From NCBI GenBank assembly GCA_946223355.1, contig CAMIPB010000003.1, positions 62,001 to 126,000 of the forward strand: a stretch of 64,000 bases of DNA, given 5' to 3'. The translations under genes were made by a program, and so were the position numbers. Positions 1-11,504 of this stretch are shown here, one piece after another. Numbering within the stretch: the stretch's first letter is position 1; every line of letters starts with the position of its first letter. Source of the stretch: an uncultured Corynebacterium sp. (GTDB lineage Bacteria; Actinomycetota; Actinomycetes; Mycobacteriales; Mycobacteriaceae). The notes below the pieces were generated by a model. That model searched no databases, had not been told where the DNA came from, and worked only from the letters and a program-made list of their open reading frames with translations.

Positions 1-107
1 GGTGATCCTCGGTGCCACCGGTACTTCGTTCTTTTGTCTGTTTACATGGACAACGTCACTCATCCTAGCAGGTAAACGCATGATGCTGTATTGGCCAAAA
101 ACAAAAA
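1..107 (-). promoter_or_regulatory. Probable promoter and leader of the gene downstream of rpsO
   Basis: This stretch follows the rpsO terminator on the minus strand and runs off the window edge. In corynebacteria the next gene is normally pnp (polynucleotide phosphorylase), but none of it can be read here. A good -10 (TAGGAT on the minus strand, plus-strand 62-67) lies here; the -35 is weak. The Actino-pnp leader motif is known upstream of actinobacterial pnp genes, but I cannot confirm it from this fragment. Confidence 0.35.
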
Positions 108-148
108 ATCTCCGGCCGTCCTTGCGAGGAGGACAACCGGAGATAGAA
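108..148 (-). terminator. Intrinsic terminator of rpsO
   Basis: A stem of ATCTCCGG pairing with CCGGAGAT, extended by GTCC/GGAC further in, is followed on the minus strand by a T-rich tail (TTTTTTGTTTTT). It lies 17 bases after the rpsO stop codon. Confidence 0.9.
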
Positions 149-164
149 AGAAGCTACGAAGTGC

Positions 165-434
165 TTAGCGACGTAGGCCGAGGCGGGCAATCAGATCACG
201 GTAGCGATCGATGTTGTTTGCAGCCAGGTACTTCAACAGACCACGACGACGACCAACCATAAGCAGCAAACCACGACGGGAGTGGTGGTCGTGCTTGTGG
301 GACTTAAGGTGCTCGGTCAAGGTGTTGATACGCTCGGTGAGCAATGCAACCTGCGCCTCTGTGGAACCGGTGTCGGTCTCGTGAAGGCCGTACTCCTTGA
401 GGATTTCTGCCTTCTTCTCAGTGGACAAAGCCAT
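165..434 (-). CDS. rpsO: 30S ribosomal protein S15
   Basis: This 89-residue protein is full length for S15, the primary 16S rRNA-binding protein of the small-subunit platform. The start [12 protein letters not shown], the central [12 protein letters not shown] segment and the ending IARLGLRR are diagnostic for the family. An AAGGAG ribosome binding site sits just before the ATG. The gene follows ribF on the same strand with a 128-base gap and ends in a strong terminator, so it is probably transcribed from its own promoter. The next gene downstream is expected to be pnp, the usual bacterial partner of rpsO. Confidence 0.98.
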   Translation of the reverse strand: MALSTEKKAEILKEYGLHETDTGSTEAQVALLTERINTLTEHLKSHKHDHHSRRGLLLMVGRRRGLLKYLAANNIDRYRDLIARLGLRR

Positions 435-562
435 GAGTTTCTCCTTGTTTTGTTTCAGTCCGCAAAATATGAAAATTTAACTGCGCTAAAAAGCGAGCAA
501 GGATGCAACTGCTGCGAACCACAGTCACAAACCACCCTCACACCCTACAGCTGTGTGAGCAC

Positions 563-2537
<1,975 letters not shown>

Positions 2538-2543
2538 GCGCCC

Positions 2544-3221
2544 TTACAGTGGCTGTGCCGGGTGTTGTGGGACCTGGGTTGTAACGATGACGAAGTTGCC
2601 AGAAATGGTCCAATGCCCCGCGATAAACGGCACGGGTGTAGGACGGACCAGCAGATAGGAAATAAGCGTGCCATCGTCACGTAAATCAATCTCAGCTTGA
2701 TCAAAGTCAAGCCAGCGCTGGGTCATGGGAAACCACGCCTTATACGTTGCTTCCTTTGCACAAAACAAAATCCTATCTGCGCAGTTAATACCTTGATTTG
2801 TCAACCTATCTAGTTGCGCCAGCTCACCTGTGCGCGCAACTAGGGGCAACACTCCCTCAGGCAACGGTTCAGCAGGTTCCGCGTCCAGTCCCATAGACCT
2901 TATTGAATGTTTCGGAGCTGCTACTGCTGCGCGAAATCCCGTTGTGTGTGTCATTGAGCCAACGTAGCCCTCTGGCCACAAAGGCATACCACGTTCACCA
3001 CGTAAGATAGGCTCGCTTCCTTCGTAGCCTAATTCTTTGAGAGCCTGATGCGCGCACCAACGAGCATCACCAAACTCAGACTTTCGGATGTCTACGGTAT
3101 GTGAAACCAGGGACTTTTCCAACGGGTGGAGGTGATCGTAATTGAGCAAGTCATGATTGTCAGTTGTCGTTCGCACATAGCAGTATCGTGCGGACTCTGG
3201 AAAAATTCGTGGCTCAAGCAT
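2544..3221 (-). CDS. pptT: 4'-phosphopantetheinyl transferase (Sfp/PptT type)
   Basis: This enzyme moves the phosphopantetheine arm of CoA onto carrier proteins. In mycolic-acid bacteria, PptT activates the mycolate condensing enzyme Pks13 and other synthases. The magnesium-binding block GLDAEPAEP and the FCAKEATYKAWFP block (the KEAxYK signature) are both present. Length is 225 residues from ATG 3221, which overlaps the TAA of the upstream phosphoesterase (TAATG) and has GGGAGG about 10 bases before it; a GTG 18 bases earlier is in frame but overlaps that site. The two genes are translationally coupled. Substrates are inferred from the family. Confidence 0.92.
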   Translation of the reverse strand: MLEPRIFPESARYCYVRTTTDNHDLLNYDHLHPLEKSLVSHTVDIRKSEFGDARWCAHQALKELGYEGSEPILRGERGMPLWPEGYVGSMTHTTGFRAAVAAPKHSIRSMGLDAEPAEPLPEGVLPLVARTGELAQLDRLTNQGINCADRILFCAKEATYKAWFPMTQRWLDFDQAEIDLRDDGTLISYLLVRPTPVPFIAGHWTISGNFVIVTTQVPQHPAQPL

Positions 3222-4057
3222 TACCGAATCGCCTCCCACGAATCAGTAACTGGAAAAGTATTCTCGGTACGTAATACCGGGTAAGGCCATTGCCGCGAGC
3301 CAATTTCACGGCGCCATTCTTTCGGGTAGCCCAATGAAACTTCTACGTGCTCTACCCCATCGACTACGGTCACTCCAGGCATATGGAGGTGACCGTAAAT
3401 CACTGCTTTGGCTTTATACCGCGACGCCCAAGCGCGCGTATGTTTCGTTCCGCACCACAGCGCTACTTCAGCCCACCGCATCTTCAAGGTCGGTTCTTGA
3501 ACGAGTGGCCAGTGGTTGATAAGCACTGTCGGCCCATCAATACGAGAAAGTCGTTTGATGGAATACGCCAACCTGTCCCAACACCATGCGCGGACATCCA
3601 CATAAGGCGCAATCGCTGCCTCATCAGTCATCATGATGCCGCGTTCTTCAGCTTGTTTGAGGGATTGCGCCACAGACGTACCGGGCTCACGGAATGAATA
3701 GTCATACAAGGTAAACAAAGGCACGATTGTCACCCCGTCAAAAACCGGATACGGATCCTCGGGAGTTACCACGTCAATTGTTCGACACTTCTCCACTAAA
3801 TCGTCGTATTTATCGTATCCCTGAACACGGTCACTAGAACGCGAAAACAGCTCATGGTTACCCGGCACCCAGATAACCTTGGTGAATCGGCGGCGCAGGG
3901 TTGTTAGAACTTGAATGATAACTTCAGTCCGCTCAGCTACGTCACCTGCAACGATCAACCAATCGGAAGGATCCTCAGGTTGAATATTGTCAATGGAAGG
4001 ACCGTTTGCTTTGACCGCAGCATGCAGATCCGACACTGCCCACAACGTAGTTGTCAT
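3221..4057 (-). CDS. Metallophosphoesterase
   Basis: This 278-residue protein is of the calcineurin-like phosphoesterase fold. The metal-binding blocks are VSDLHAAVKAN at the start, VAGDVAE, VPGNHELF, LINHWPL and IYGHLHMPG, which together give the usual two-metal site. There is no signal peptide, so it is cytosolic. The substrate cannot be read from sequence. It is placed immediately before pptT with overlapping stop and start codons, a pairing common in actinobacteria, so the two are probably co-transcribed. Confidence 0.9.
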   Translation of the reverse strand: MTTTLWAVSDLHAAVKANGPSIDNIQPEDPSDWLIVAGDVAERTEVIIQVLTTLRRRFTKVIWVPGNHELFSRSSDRVQGYDKYDDLVEKCRTIDVVTPEDPYPVFDGVTIVPLFTLYDYSFREPGTSVAQSLKQAEERGIMMTDEAAIAPYVDVRAWCWDRLAYSIKRLSRIDGPTVLINHWPLVQEPTLKMRWAEVALWCGTKHTRAWASRYKAKAVIYGHLHMPGVTVVDGVEHVEVSLGYPKEWRREIGSRQWPYPVLRTENTFPVTDSWEAIR

Positions 4058-4114
4058 AGCCCCTCCTTCTTGTTGACTTACTTGTTTAAACTCTACTTAA
4101 ATTCCTTGAGAAAA

Positions 4115-5437
4115 TTATTTCGCCCATTTCATCGATTGAAAGCGCATCGCCACGGCAATGGTGCGAATCAAAATAAACAACGCCAATCCTGCCCAAATGA
4201 TTGGTAAACCACCATCGCTTACATACGCAATCGCGATACCTGGCAAGAATCCGAACACCACAGAAGCGATGGTAATCGTGCGCAGGTAAGCAGCATCGCC
4301 TGCCCCAAGCAGCACTCCGTCGAGCGCGAACAATACGCCACCAAGGACTACCATGCCCACCATAATCCACCAGGGTATGCTCATGCGTTCCAAGACAACT
4401 GCATCCGAAGTAAAGAGTCGTGGGATAAGTCCATTCCCTAAGGCAAACACCGTAGCTAAGGCTGCTGAAAATAGCGTGGAATACAGCACGATACGAACAC
4501 CTACAGCACGCGCATGGGAAGCATTGTTGGCCCCCAGCGCCGCGCCAATCAAGCTTTGAGCCGCAATCGCTAGTGAATCAAGAATGAGCGCCAGAAAATT
4601 CCAGAGTTGCAGCAACACCTGGTGTGCAGCCAGCGAGGCAGATCCGAAACGAGCAGCAACTGCAGCCGCTGAAATAAATGCAACCTGAAATGCCAGTGAG
4701 CGCACGATGAGGTCTCGTCCAAGAACTAGCTGTCGAATGATGACTTTCGGACGGATCTTCCAAGAGCCCTCATGCTGTTTCACCAACGCTGCCAGGAAAA
4801 GCGTAGCGATAATCGAAAAACCAACTAGGTTGGCGATAGCTGAACCGTTAAGCCCCCACCAATGAACAAACAGAGGGACACACAAAGCTCCGGGGACCAA
4901 ACCTGCCAAAGTAAAAACTAAGGTCAAACGAGTGTTTTGAACCCCACGCAACCACCCGTTTCCTGCCATGACAATGAGCGTAAGCGGAATTGCACACGCG
5001 CTAATCCTTAACCAAGAAGTAGCCAGTTCCGCGGTGTCTGCGTTTCCCGTCAGTCCCAGTGCAATGTGCGGGCCAAGCACCCATACCGCGAAGGCCAGTA
5101 CAACTCCGACGCCTATGCCCACCCACGTAGCTTGCACGCCTTCTGCGACTGCACCAGGGCGGTCACCTGCTCCGTAAAGACGTGACGAACGGGCGGTAGT
5201 TCCATAGCTCAAAAATGTGAGTTGAGTGGTAAGTGCGCCTTGAACCGTGGTGCCCGCGCCTAAAGCTGCAAGTTCAACAGTGCCAAGCCGGCCCACAAAT
5301 GCCGTATCAATCAATAGGTAGATCGGCATAGCCGCCAAGACACCTAGTGCAGGCAACGCAAGTGCAAAGATGTCTTTGGCGCTAACAGCGCGTTCCCCGC
5401 TATTCTTGCTGTGCGCCTGGAAACTATCGTGTTTCAA
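4115..5437 (-). CDS. MATE-family efflux transporter (DinF-like)
   Basis: This 440-residue integral membrane protein has about twelve hydrophobic segments and the MATE layout, with an early LIDTAFVGRLGTVELAALG segment typical of the DinF branch. Family members export organic cations or drugs in exchange for sodium or protons across the cytoplasmic membrane. The N-terminus is short and charged before the first membrane helix. It is in a minus-strand run, 23 bases after the DHH phosphoesterase gene. I saw no LexA-like box in front of it, so SOS control as for E. coli dinF is not supported here. Confidence 0.93.
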   Translation of the reverse strand: MKHDSFQAHSKNSGERAVSAKDIFALALPALGVLAAMPIYLLIDTAFVGRLGTVELAALGAGTTVQGALTTQLTFLSYGTTARSSRLYGAGDRPGAVAEGVQATWVGIGVGVVLAFAVWVLGPHIALGLTGNADTAELATSWLRISACAIPLTLIVMAGNGWLRGVQNTRLTLVFTLAGLVPGALCVPLFVHWWGLNGSAIANLVGFSIIATLFLAALVKQHEGSWKIRPKVIIRQLVLGRDLIVRSLAFQVAFISAAAVAARFGSASLAAHQVLLQLWNFLALILDSLAIAAQSLIGAALGANNASHARAVGVRIVLYSTLFSAALATVFALGNGLIPRLFTSDAVVLERMSIPWWIMVGMVVLGGVLFALDGVLLGAGDAAYLRTITIASVVFGFLPGIAIAYVSDGGLPIIWAGLALFILIRTIAVAMRFQSMKWAK

Positions 5438-5460
5438 TGATCTTGACTCGTACCGGTCTT

Positions 5461-6441
5461 TTACTGTTGGCCCATTCGGCCTAGTTCAGTAATCAATTCA
5501 GTGACTATTTCTTCTGGTTCACCGTACGTCGTGTAACCAGCTGCTGGGATATGTCCACCACCACCGAACCGAACTGCCAATTCTGAGCAATCCATGGTTG
5601 ACGAGCGCAAGCTCGTCGCCCACTGTCCTGGAGCTTGTCCCTTAAATACGACACCGACATCTGTTCCCTTCATAGCACGAACAAACTCCACCAGGAACTC
5701 CACTGCAGAGTCCGCGTGGTCTACAACTTCTTCGTACGGCGCAATGAGGACTGCTGCAGTGTGTTTACCAGCGGGGATAACTCGCACGTTCGCCAGAACC
5801 CTGCCCAACATACGAACGTCTTCTACTGTCGTGGAATCCAACAAATCTTCAGCAATCTTCTTGGTATCCAGACCGTAATGCATAAGGCGCGCGGCAAAGT
5901 CGTGCATCTCCGGACGCCCCCAACGGAAACTACCGGTATCGGTGACCAGGCCGGCGTAGAGGCAGTGCGCAATGTCCTTATCCCCTGGTACGGAAAGCAT
6001 ATTTAATAAAACGTCCAGAACAGCGGTAGTTGATTCGCAATCAACGTCAATCAGGTTGATACTACCGAAACCAGGGTTGGAGTCATGATGGTCAATAACG
6101 ACCAAGTCCCCTTGAGCCGCAACCTCCTGAAGCTGCTCAGCAACATTTCCTGTGCGGTCAATGGAACCACAGTCCACGCTCACATATAGGTCGTGTCCCT
6201 GTGGTAGCGCATCCACCAGATCGATGTCCGTGGCTCCCGGAATGGTAAGCAGGTTTTCCGAGATCTCTCTTTTTTGGCCAATCACAGCACGAGCTTTGAC
6301 ACCAATTCTGTTGAGCCCCATTACTAGCGCCGTAGCTGAACCGATCGCATCCGCGTCAGGACGCAGGTGAGTGATAACAAGGACGTCTTTAGCTGCAGCG
6401 AGGCGCTGTGCTACTTCTTCATACTCGCGAACTAAACCCAC
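5461..6441 (-). CDS. DHH-family phosphoesterase (NrnA-like oligoribonuclease / pAp phosphatase)
   Basis: This 326-residue protein has the DHH motifs in order: THLRPDADAIGS, VDCGS, VVIDHHDSN and, in the C-terminal DHHA1 domain, FGGGGHIPAAGY. Relatives such as Bacillus NrnA and Mycobacterium Rv2837c degrade short RNAs or cyclic dinucleotide products and dephosphorylate pAp; the exact substrate here is not readable. The start is GTG 6441: it has a perfect AGGAGG ribosome binding site and lies one base after the rbfA stop, whereas the open frame continues 14 codons further into rbfA. It is probably co-translated with rbfA. Confidence 0.92.
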   Translation of the reverse strand: MGLVREYEEVAQRLAAAKDVLVITHLRPDADAIGSATALVMGLNRIGVKARAVIGQKREISENLLTIPGATDIDLVDALPQGHDLYVSVDCGSIDRTGNVAEQLQEVAAQGDLVVIDHHDSNPGFGSINLIDVDCESTTAVLDVLLNMLSVPGDKDIAHCLYAGLVTDTGSFRWGRPEMHDFAARLMHYGLDTKKIAEDLLDSTTVEDVRMLGRVLANVRVIPAGKHTAAVLIAPYEEVVDHADSAVEFLVEFVRAMKGTDVGVVFKGQAPGQWATSLRSSTMDCSELAVRFGGGGHIPAAGYTTYGEPEEIVTELITELGRMGQQ

Positions 6442-6442
6442 T

Positions 6443-6883
6443 CTAAACCTCCTTAGCAGAAGGCTTGTATGGATCTGCCTCACCTGCAGGTTTTGCGTTC
6501 TCTTTCAGCTTTGCCAATTCTTCATCACGTGCACGAGCTCGTGCCAAAAGCTCTTCCATGTGAGCGGACGACTCTGGAACTGTGTCCAGCTCGAAGCTCA
6601 AGGTCGGGGTAAACCGCACTGATAGTGTGTCTCCTACGATCTTGCGGAGTTGCCCTCGCGCACGGTGCAACGCTTCAGCTGCCTGTGCGTGATCTGGCTC
6701 CTCATCAATGTTTGCGCCGCGCACGGTGTAGTAAATGGTGGCGTCGTGCATATCACCTGTCAGACGACAGTCAGTGATGGTGACGAACTCAAGGCGACGA
6801 TCTTTGACGTCGCGCTCGATTGCAATTGCAACGATTTCTTGAATTCGCTTGGACAAGCGACCAGCGCGTGCTCTATCTGCCAT
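6443..6883 (-). CDS. rbfA: Ribosome-binding factor A
   Basis: RbfA binds the immature 30S subunit and helps 16S rRNA 5' end maturation. The 146-residue sequence starts [19 protein letters not shown] and contains the KH-like core with [22 protein letters not shown] and LRFT-type segment [13 protein letters not shown] chose ATG 6883 because AAAGGTGG precedes it; an in-frame start 12 codons earlier lacks family support. The C-terminal tail ([20 protein letters not shown]) is a low-complexity extension. It lies downstream of infB across a 210-base spacer with several possible hairpins. Confidence 0.97.
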   Translation of the reverse strand: MADRARAGRLSKRIQEIVAIAIERDVKDRRLEFVTITDCRLTGDMHDATIYYTVRGANIDEEPDHAQAAEALHRARGQLRKIVGDTLSVRFTPTLSFELDTVPESSAHMEELLARARARDEELAKLKENAKPAGEADPYKPSAKEV

Positions 6884-7093
6884 GACAACCACCTTTAATG
6901 ATAAAAATCTCAACACCAAAGACGACGAGTGCTCCTTTGGCTTAGCTTGCTAGCCCACCATTTTAGCTTGAATACCAAAGGTGTTGGGATACCGGATGGG
7001 AGCATAACGAACACTCCCCACCTATCGTGCGCTTATGCACAGAAGATGGGGAGTTACGAGACTATTTAGAGCCTTGGTTCGTTACCTAGCAAA
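6884..7093 (-). promoter_or_regulatory. Structured spacer between infB and rbfA
   Basis: No gene is visible in this 210-base gap. It holds an 8-bp perfect inverted repeat (ACTCCCCA at 7013-7020 with TGGGGAGT at 7047-7054) that encloses a smaller GTGC/GCAC hairpin. It also holds two competing stems: CCAAAG (6916-6921) with CTTTGG (6935-6940), and CAACACC (6911-6917) with GGTGTTG (6980-6986). No T tract follows the first hairpin on the minus strand, so RNA processing or attenuation is more likely than simple termination. Confidence 0.4.
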
Positions 7094-9928
7094 CTAGGTA
7101 CGCGGAACCTCAACCTCTTCGTAGACCTGAATGACGTCGCCTTCTTGAATGTCTGGGTAGGACAGGACCATACCGCACTCATAGCCAGCGGCCATCTCGT
7201 TAACGTCATCCTTTTCATGGCGCAGAGATTCAATCACTGCGTTAGTAGTGATGACGTTGTTGTCGCGGACAAGACGTGCCTTGCCGCCACGCTTAACCTT
7301 GCCCTCGGTAACCATACAGCCGGCGATTGTGCCCACTGCAGAAGACTTGAACAGCGCACGAATCTCCGCTGCGCCCAAGTCACGCTCCTCGTAGATTGGC
7401 TTGAGCATGCCCTTGAGTGCCTGCTCCACTTCTTCGATGGCGCGGTAAATAACCGTGTAGTAGCGGATATCCACGCCTTCCTGGTTGGCTTCCTGAGTAG
7501 CCTTGCCCTCTGCACGAACGTTGAAAGCAATGATGATTGCATCCGACGCCGCTGCCAGAGTCACGTTCGTCTGAGTTACCGCACCAACACCACGGTCGAT
7601 GATGTTGAGTTGTACCTCGTCGTCGATCTCGATACCCAACAGGGACTCTTCCAGAGCTTCCACGGAACCCGCGTTGTCGCCCTTGAGAATGAGATTGAGG
7701 GTCGAGGTCTCCTTGAGTACTGCATCCAGATCCTCGAGAGAAACACGCTTGCGTGCCTTCGCCTGCATAGCGGAACGCTTACGCGCATCACGCTGCGCAG
7801 CAATCTGACGAGCAACGCGGTCATCTTCGACGACCAAGAGATTATCGCCCGCGCCTGGAACGCCGTTGAGACCTTGTACCTGAACTGGGCACGCTGGTCC
7901 AGCTTCTTCAACGTCGTGTCCAAACTCGTCCAACATACGACGAACGCGACCGTGCGCGTCACCAACAACGATGGAATCGCCCACGCGCAAGGTGCCGCGC
8001 TGAACAATCACGGTGGCTACTGGGCCACGACCACGGTCCAAGTGCGCTTCAATTGCAACGCCCTGAGCATCCATATCTGGGTTCGCGGTCAGCTCAAGGG
8101 ACGCATCCGCAGTCAAAACAACTGCCTCAAGCAAGGAGTCAATGTTGGTGCCAGCCTTCGCGGAGATATCCACGAACATGGTTTCGCCACCATACTCTTC
8201 TGGGATCAATCCGTACTCAGTGAGCTGGCCACGAATCTTATCTGGAGCAGCTTCAGGTTTATCAATCTTGTTAACTGCAACCACAACTGGGATATCCGCA
8301 GCCTTGGCGTGGTTAATTGCCTCTACAGTCTGTGGCATAACGCCGTCGTCTGCTGCAACAACCAAGATCGCCAAGTCAGTGGACTTGGCGCCACGCGCAC
8401 GCATAGCTGTAAACGCTTCGTGACCTGGGGTATCCAGGAATGTGATTTTACGCTCGTCACCGTCGACCTTTGCGGCCACCTGGTAGGCACCGATGCCCTG
8501 GGTAATGCCGCCGGCCTCGGATGCGCCTTCATTGGTTTGACGAATGCTATCGAGCAAACGGGTCTTACCGTGGTCAACGTGACCCATGACTGATACGACT
8601 GGAGAACGCTGCTCTAGGGCTTCCTCACCGCCTTCATCCTCACCGAACTGCAAGTCGAAGGACTCGAGAAGCTCGCGGTCCTCGTCTTCTGGAGATACAA
8701 CTTCAACTTCGTAGTTGATTTCTGCACCCAGCAGCTGCAAAGTTTCTTCGGACACGGATGCCGTGGCGGTTACCATTTCGCCAAGGTTAAACAACGCCTG
8801 CACCAATGCCGCTGGATCTGCTTTGATCTTTTCAGCGAAATCAGAAAGTGAAGCACCACGACGAAGGCGTACCTTCTTGCCACCGCCGTCTGGCAGGCGA
8901 ACGCCGCCAACGACGTTTGGAGCCGACAGTGCCTCGTACTCATTACGCTTCTGACGCTTCGACTTCTTCCCCCTACGAGGAGCACCGCCTGGACGTCCGA
9001 ACGCACCCGCGGTTCCGCCGCGACGTCCGCCGCGACCACCGCGGAATCCACCTAGTGGGCCACCGGCGCCTGGTCCGCCCGGGCCACCACCACGGCCACC
9101 ACGACCGCGTCCGCCACCTGGCGCAGCCTTAGAAGGCATAGCGGCAGGATTTGGATGTGAAGGCATCATCGCAGGGCTTGGACGGCGACCGCCACCTTGA
9201 CGCTCGCCTCCACGACGGTTATCGCCATGAGCACGCTGCCCCTGACCTGGACGATCCTGTCGATCTCCGCGAGGCTTACCCGGACCACGCTGCTCACCAG
9301 GCTTACCTCCTGGACGTGGGCCACGTCCACCACCAGGGCGTGGAGGACGATCGCCACCACCAGTGGAGAATGGGTTGTTCGCTACTCGCGGACGTCCACC
9401 TGGTTTAGGCATTGGGCGCGGCATCGCGTTACCAGGAGTTGGTCGAGCTGACCCTCCACCGGGTTTCGCTGCTCCGGGCTTCGGAGCTTCCTTCGCCGCT
9501 GGCTTTGTGTTTGCAGGTGTCGGCTTCACACTAGCCGGAGTTGGCTTGGCTTTAGGCTCCGCTGGCTTTGCACCAGGCTTAGCGCCAGGCTTAGCGGCTG
9601 GCTTTGCACCAGGCTTAGCGGCACCCTTGGCGCCTGCTGCTGGCTGAGCTGGCTTAGCAGCAGCCTTCGGGGCTGCTGGCTTCTTTGCAGCAGACTTTTT
9701 CGCTTCTGGCTTTGGAGTGCCAGGCTTCTTCTCGCCCGCTGGCTTAGATTCGGCCTCTCCGCCACCCTGGGCTTCATAGTGTGCGCGCATCTTTTTCACT
9801 ACCGGTGGTTCAATAGTGGATGATGCCGTTTTTACAAACTCGCCTTGTTCTTTCAACGTGGCGAGCAGTTCCTTGCTGGTTACGCCGAGTTGTTTTGCTA
9901 ACTCGTGTACACGTAGCTTTCCGGGCAC
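7094..9928 (-). CDS. infB: Translation initiation factor IF-2
   Basis: IF-2 is the GTPase that brings fMet-tRNA to the 30S subunit and promotes subunit joining. The 944 residues include an N-terminal IF2_N helix domain (residues 1-50), then a long low-complexity linker of Pro/Ala/Lys repeats (about 60-155) and Gly/Arg-rich sequence (about 175-320). A second IF2_N-like segment follows (about 353-415), then the GTPase core with GHVDHGKT at 449-456, DTPGHEAF and NKID, and the C-terminal domains. The long linker is usual in high-GC Gram-positives. It lies in the rimP-nusA-rnpM-infB cluster. Confidence 0.98.
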   Translation of the reverse strand: MPGKLRVHELAKQLGVTSKELLATLKEQGEFVKTASSTIEPPVVKKMRAHYEAQGGGEAESKPAGEKKPGTPKPEAKKSAAKKPAAPKAAAKPAQPAAGAKGAAKPGAKPAAKPGAKPGAKPAEPKAKPTPASVKPTPANTKPAAKEAPKPGAAKPGGGSARPTPGNAMPRPMPKPGGRPRVANNPFSTGGGDRPPRPGGGRGPRPGGKPGEQRGPGKPRGDRQDRPGQGQRAHGDNRRGGERQGGGRRPSPAMMPSHPNPAAMPSKAAPGGGRGRGGRGGGPGGPGAGGPLGGFRGGRGGRRGGTAGAFGRPGGAPRRGKKSKRQKRNEYEALSAPNVVGGVRLPDGGGKKVRLRRGASLSDFAEKIKADPAALVQALFNLGEMVTATASVSEETLQLLGAEINYEVEVVSPEDEDRELLESFDLQFGEDEGGEEALEQRSPVVSVMGHVDHGKTRLLDSIRQTNEGASEAGGITQGIGAYQVAAKVDGDERKITFLDTPGHEAFTAMRARGAKSTDLAILVVAADDGVMPQTVEAINHAKAADIPVVVAVNKIDKPEAAPDKIRGQLTEYGLIPEEYGGETMFVDISAKAGTNIDSLLEAVVLTADASLELTANPDMDAQGVAIEAHLDRGRGPVATVIVQRGTLRVGDSIVVGDAHGRVRRMLDEFGHDVEEAGPACPVQVQGLNGVPGAGDNLLVVEDDRVARQIAAQRDARKRSAMQAKARKRVSLEDLDAVLKETSTLNLILKGDNAGSVEALEESLLGIEIDDEVQLNIIDRGVGAVTQTNVTLAAASDAIIIAFNVRAEGKATQEANQEGVDIRYYTVIYRAIEEVEQALKGMLKPIYEERDLGAAEIRALFKSSAVGTIAGCMVTEGKVKRGGKARLVRDNNVITTNAVIESLRHEKDDVNEMAAGYECGMVLSYPDIQEGDVIQVYEEVEVPRT

Positions 9929-10043
9929 TTGTCTCCTCTTGGTTTTCCTAGAGGCAACAGACGCCGTCGAAGCAGTGCCTGACCTCTAGATGTTGTCGTT
10001 GACTTTCATCGCTGATGCTTCATCGCTGTGTACTCATCAGTGC

Positions 10044-10382
10044 TTAGGTCTTCCTTACAATCTCATCGGTCCGTGGTGTTTGATGTTCACCACGAAGCAG
10101 AATCTTCAGGTACTCACGTACCTTCGTCGTGTCTACTTTGGCAGACGTGCGGAGTGCGCGCCCAAAGACGCGTTTGTCCTCCGCCAGCTTCAATGCCTCA
10201 AGGGTAGGTACCATCCACGCTCCCCTGCCAGGCAGGTTTCGCTGCGGGTCCGCGATAACGACTGAACGAGAATCATCTTCAGGGTCTAAAACCAAACGGA
10301 GTAGATGATCATCGTTGTCTTTAGCACGGGTAGCAATACAGGTGCGAATACGAATTTCACGGTTTTCGCGTGGAAATCCCAT
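10044..10382 (-). CDS. rnpM: YlxR-family RNA-binding protein (RnpM)
   Basis: This 112-residue protein belongs to the YlxR family found between nusA and infB in most Gram-positives. The RTCIATR segment replaces the common RTCVGCR, and the GRGAW motif is present. Bacillus YlxR has been described as RnpM, a modulator of RNase P that binds its RNA; a role in this genus is inferred. The basic N-terminus (PRENREIRIRTC) suits RNA binding. It is separated from nusA by 117 bases, a little longer than usual for this operon. Confidence 0.9.
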   Translation of the reverse strand: MGFPRENREIRIRTCIATRAKDNDDHLLRLVLDPEDDSRSVVIADPQRNLPGRGAWMVPTLEALKLAEDKRVFGRALRTSAKVDTTKVREYLKILLRGEHQTPRTDEIVRKT

Positions 10383-10499
10383 TCAGCTCCTTCACGTGTA
10401 ATGGCACACCTGAACTTCAGGCATGTTGGCCAAACACCTAGTTTACGCTATGTTCACCGAAACCTTAAACTTTTCGGCTTGGCACGTCGCCAGTAATCT

Positions 10500-11504
10500 C
10501 TAGGAAGTAGCGTCGGAATGAATGTCGATCTTCCAACCAGTAAGTCGCGCCGCCAAACGAGCATTTTGCCCCTCCTTGCCAATCGCAAGTGACAATTGGT
10601 AATCGGGAACGGTAACTTCAGCCACTTGTGCCTGCTCGTCAATGACGTTTACACGCACAACCTTAGACGGTGCAAGCGCATTTCCTACATATACCGATGG
10701 GTCATCTGAGTAATCGATAATGTCAATCTTCTCGCCCGCAAGTTCACGCATGATGTTGCTCACGCGCTGACCACGCGGCCCGATACATGCTCCCTTCGCG
10801 TTCAAGCCTTTAGCTTTACCTACGACGGCCACCTTCGAACGGTGTCCTGCTTCACGAGCGATGCCAACGATCTCTACATTGCCGTCAGCGACCTCGGGAA
10901 CCTCGAGCTCAAAGAGTCCTCGAACGAGCTCAGGGTGGGTACGGGACAAGGAAATCTGCACATTTGAACCGTTACGGTTGACTCCCACCACGAACGCCTT
11001 CACACGGTCACCGTGCTCGAGCTTTTCTCCAGGAATTTGCTCCGCAGGAAGCAAAATTGCATCTTGAGACTCATATTCGCTGCCCAGCTGAACCACGACG
11101 ATTCCACGGTCGTTTGCACGAACATCTCGTTGCACCACGCCAGAGACAATGGTTCCTTCATATTCGTGATAGCTGTCAAAAGCACGTTCTGCTTCGGCCT
11201 CACGTAGCCGGCTCACAATGGCATCGCGGACAGCGAGAGCACCTACACGGGAGAAATGACTCGGGGTGTCATCAAATTCCGTGATGACTTCACCGGATTC
11301 AGGGTCCCGTTCAGTGACAATGACTGCCACTTCGCCGGTTTCACTATCGATATCGATGCGAGCCTTTGAATTCTCCGTGCTCTCGGTGGCACGGTATTCG
11401 CGGTACGCGTGCAGCAAGGCTCCAGCAATCGTAGAAAGAAGGTCATGAACTTTGACCCCCTGTTCTTTTTCGATGTTGCGTAGTGCCTGGAGGTCAATAT
11501 TCAC
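10500..11504 (-). CDS. nusA: Transcription termination/antitermination factor NusA
   Basis: NusA binds RNA polymerase and nascent RNA and modulates pausing and termination. The 334 residues cover the N-terminal polymerase-binding domain, an S1 domain (GTIVSGVVQRDVRANDRGIVVVQLG) and two KH domains with GPRGQRVSNIMREL and IGKEGQNARLAARLTGW. The C-terminal acidic repeats of E. coli NusA are absent, as is normal in actinobacteria. The GTG start at 11504 overlaps the TGA of rimP by four bases (GTGA), so the pair is translationally coupled. Confidence 0.98.
   Translation of the reverse strand: MNIDLQALRNIEKEQGVKVHDLLSTIAGALLHAYREYRATESTENSKARIDIDSETGEVAVIVTERDPESGEVITEFDDTPSHFSRVGALAVRDAIVSRLREAEAERAFDSYHEYEGTIVSGVVQRDVRANDRGIVVVQLGSEYESQDAILLPAEQIPGEKLEHGDRVKAFVVGVNRNGSNVQISLSRTHPELVRGLFELEVPEVADGNVEIVGIAREAGHRSKVAVVGKAKGLNAKGACIGPRGQRVSNIMRELAGEKIDIIDYSDDPSVYVGNALAPSKVVRVNVIDEQAQVAEVTVPDYQLSLAIGKEGQNARLAARLTGWKIDIHSDATS

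Noticed and set aside
4115..5437. SOS-regulated DinF
   Set aside because: No LexA box was found upstream and recA or lexA is not adjacent.
7145..8593. 482-residue open frame on the plus strand inside infB
   Set aside because: It is antisense to the conserved GTPase and C-terminal domains of IF-2, lacks a ribosome binding site and has no recognisable domain; GC-rich codon bias on the other strand explains it.
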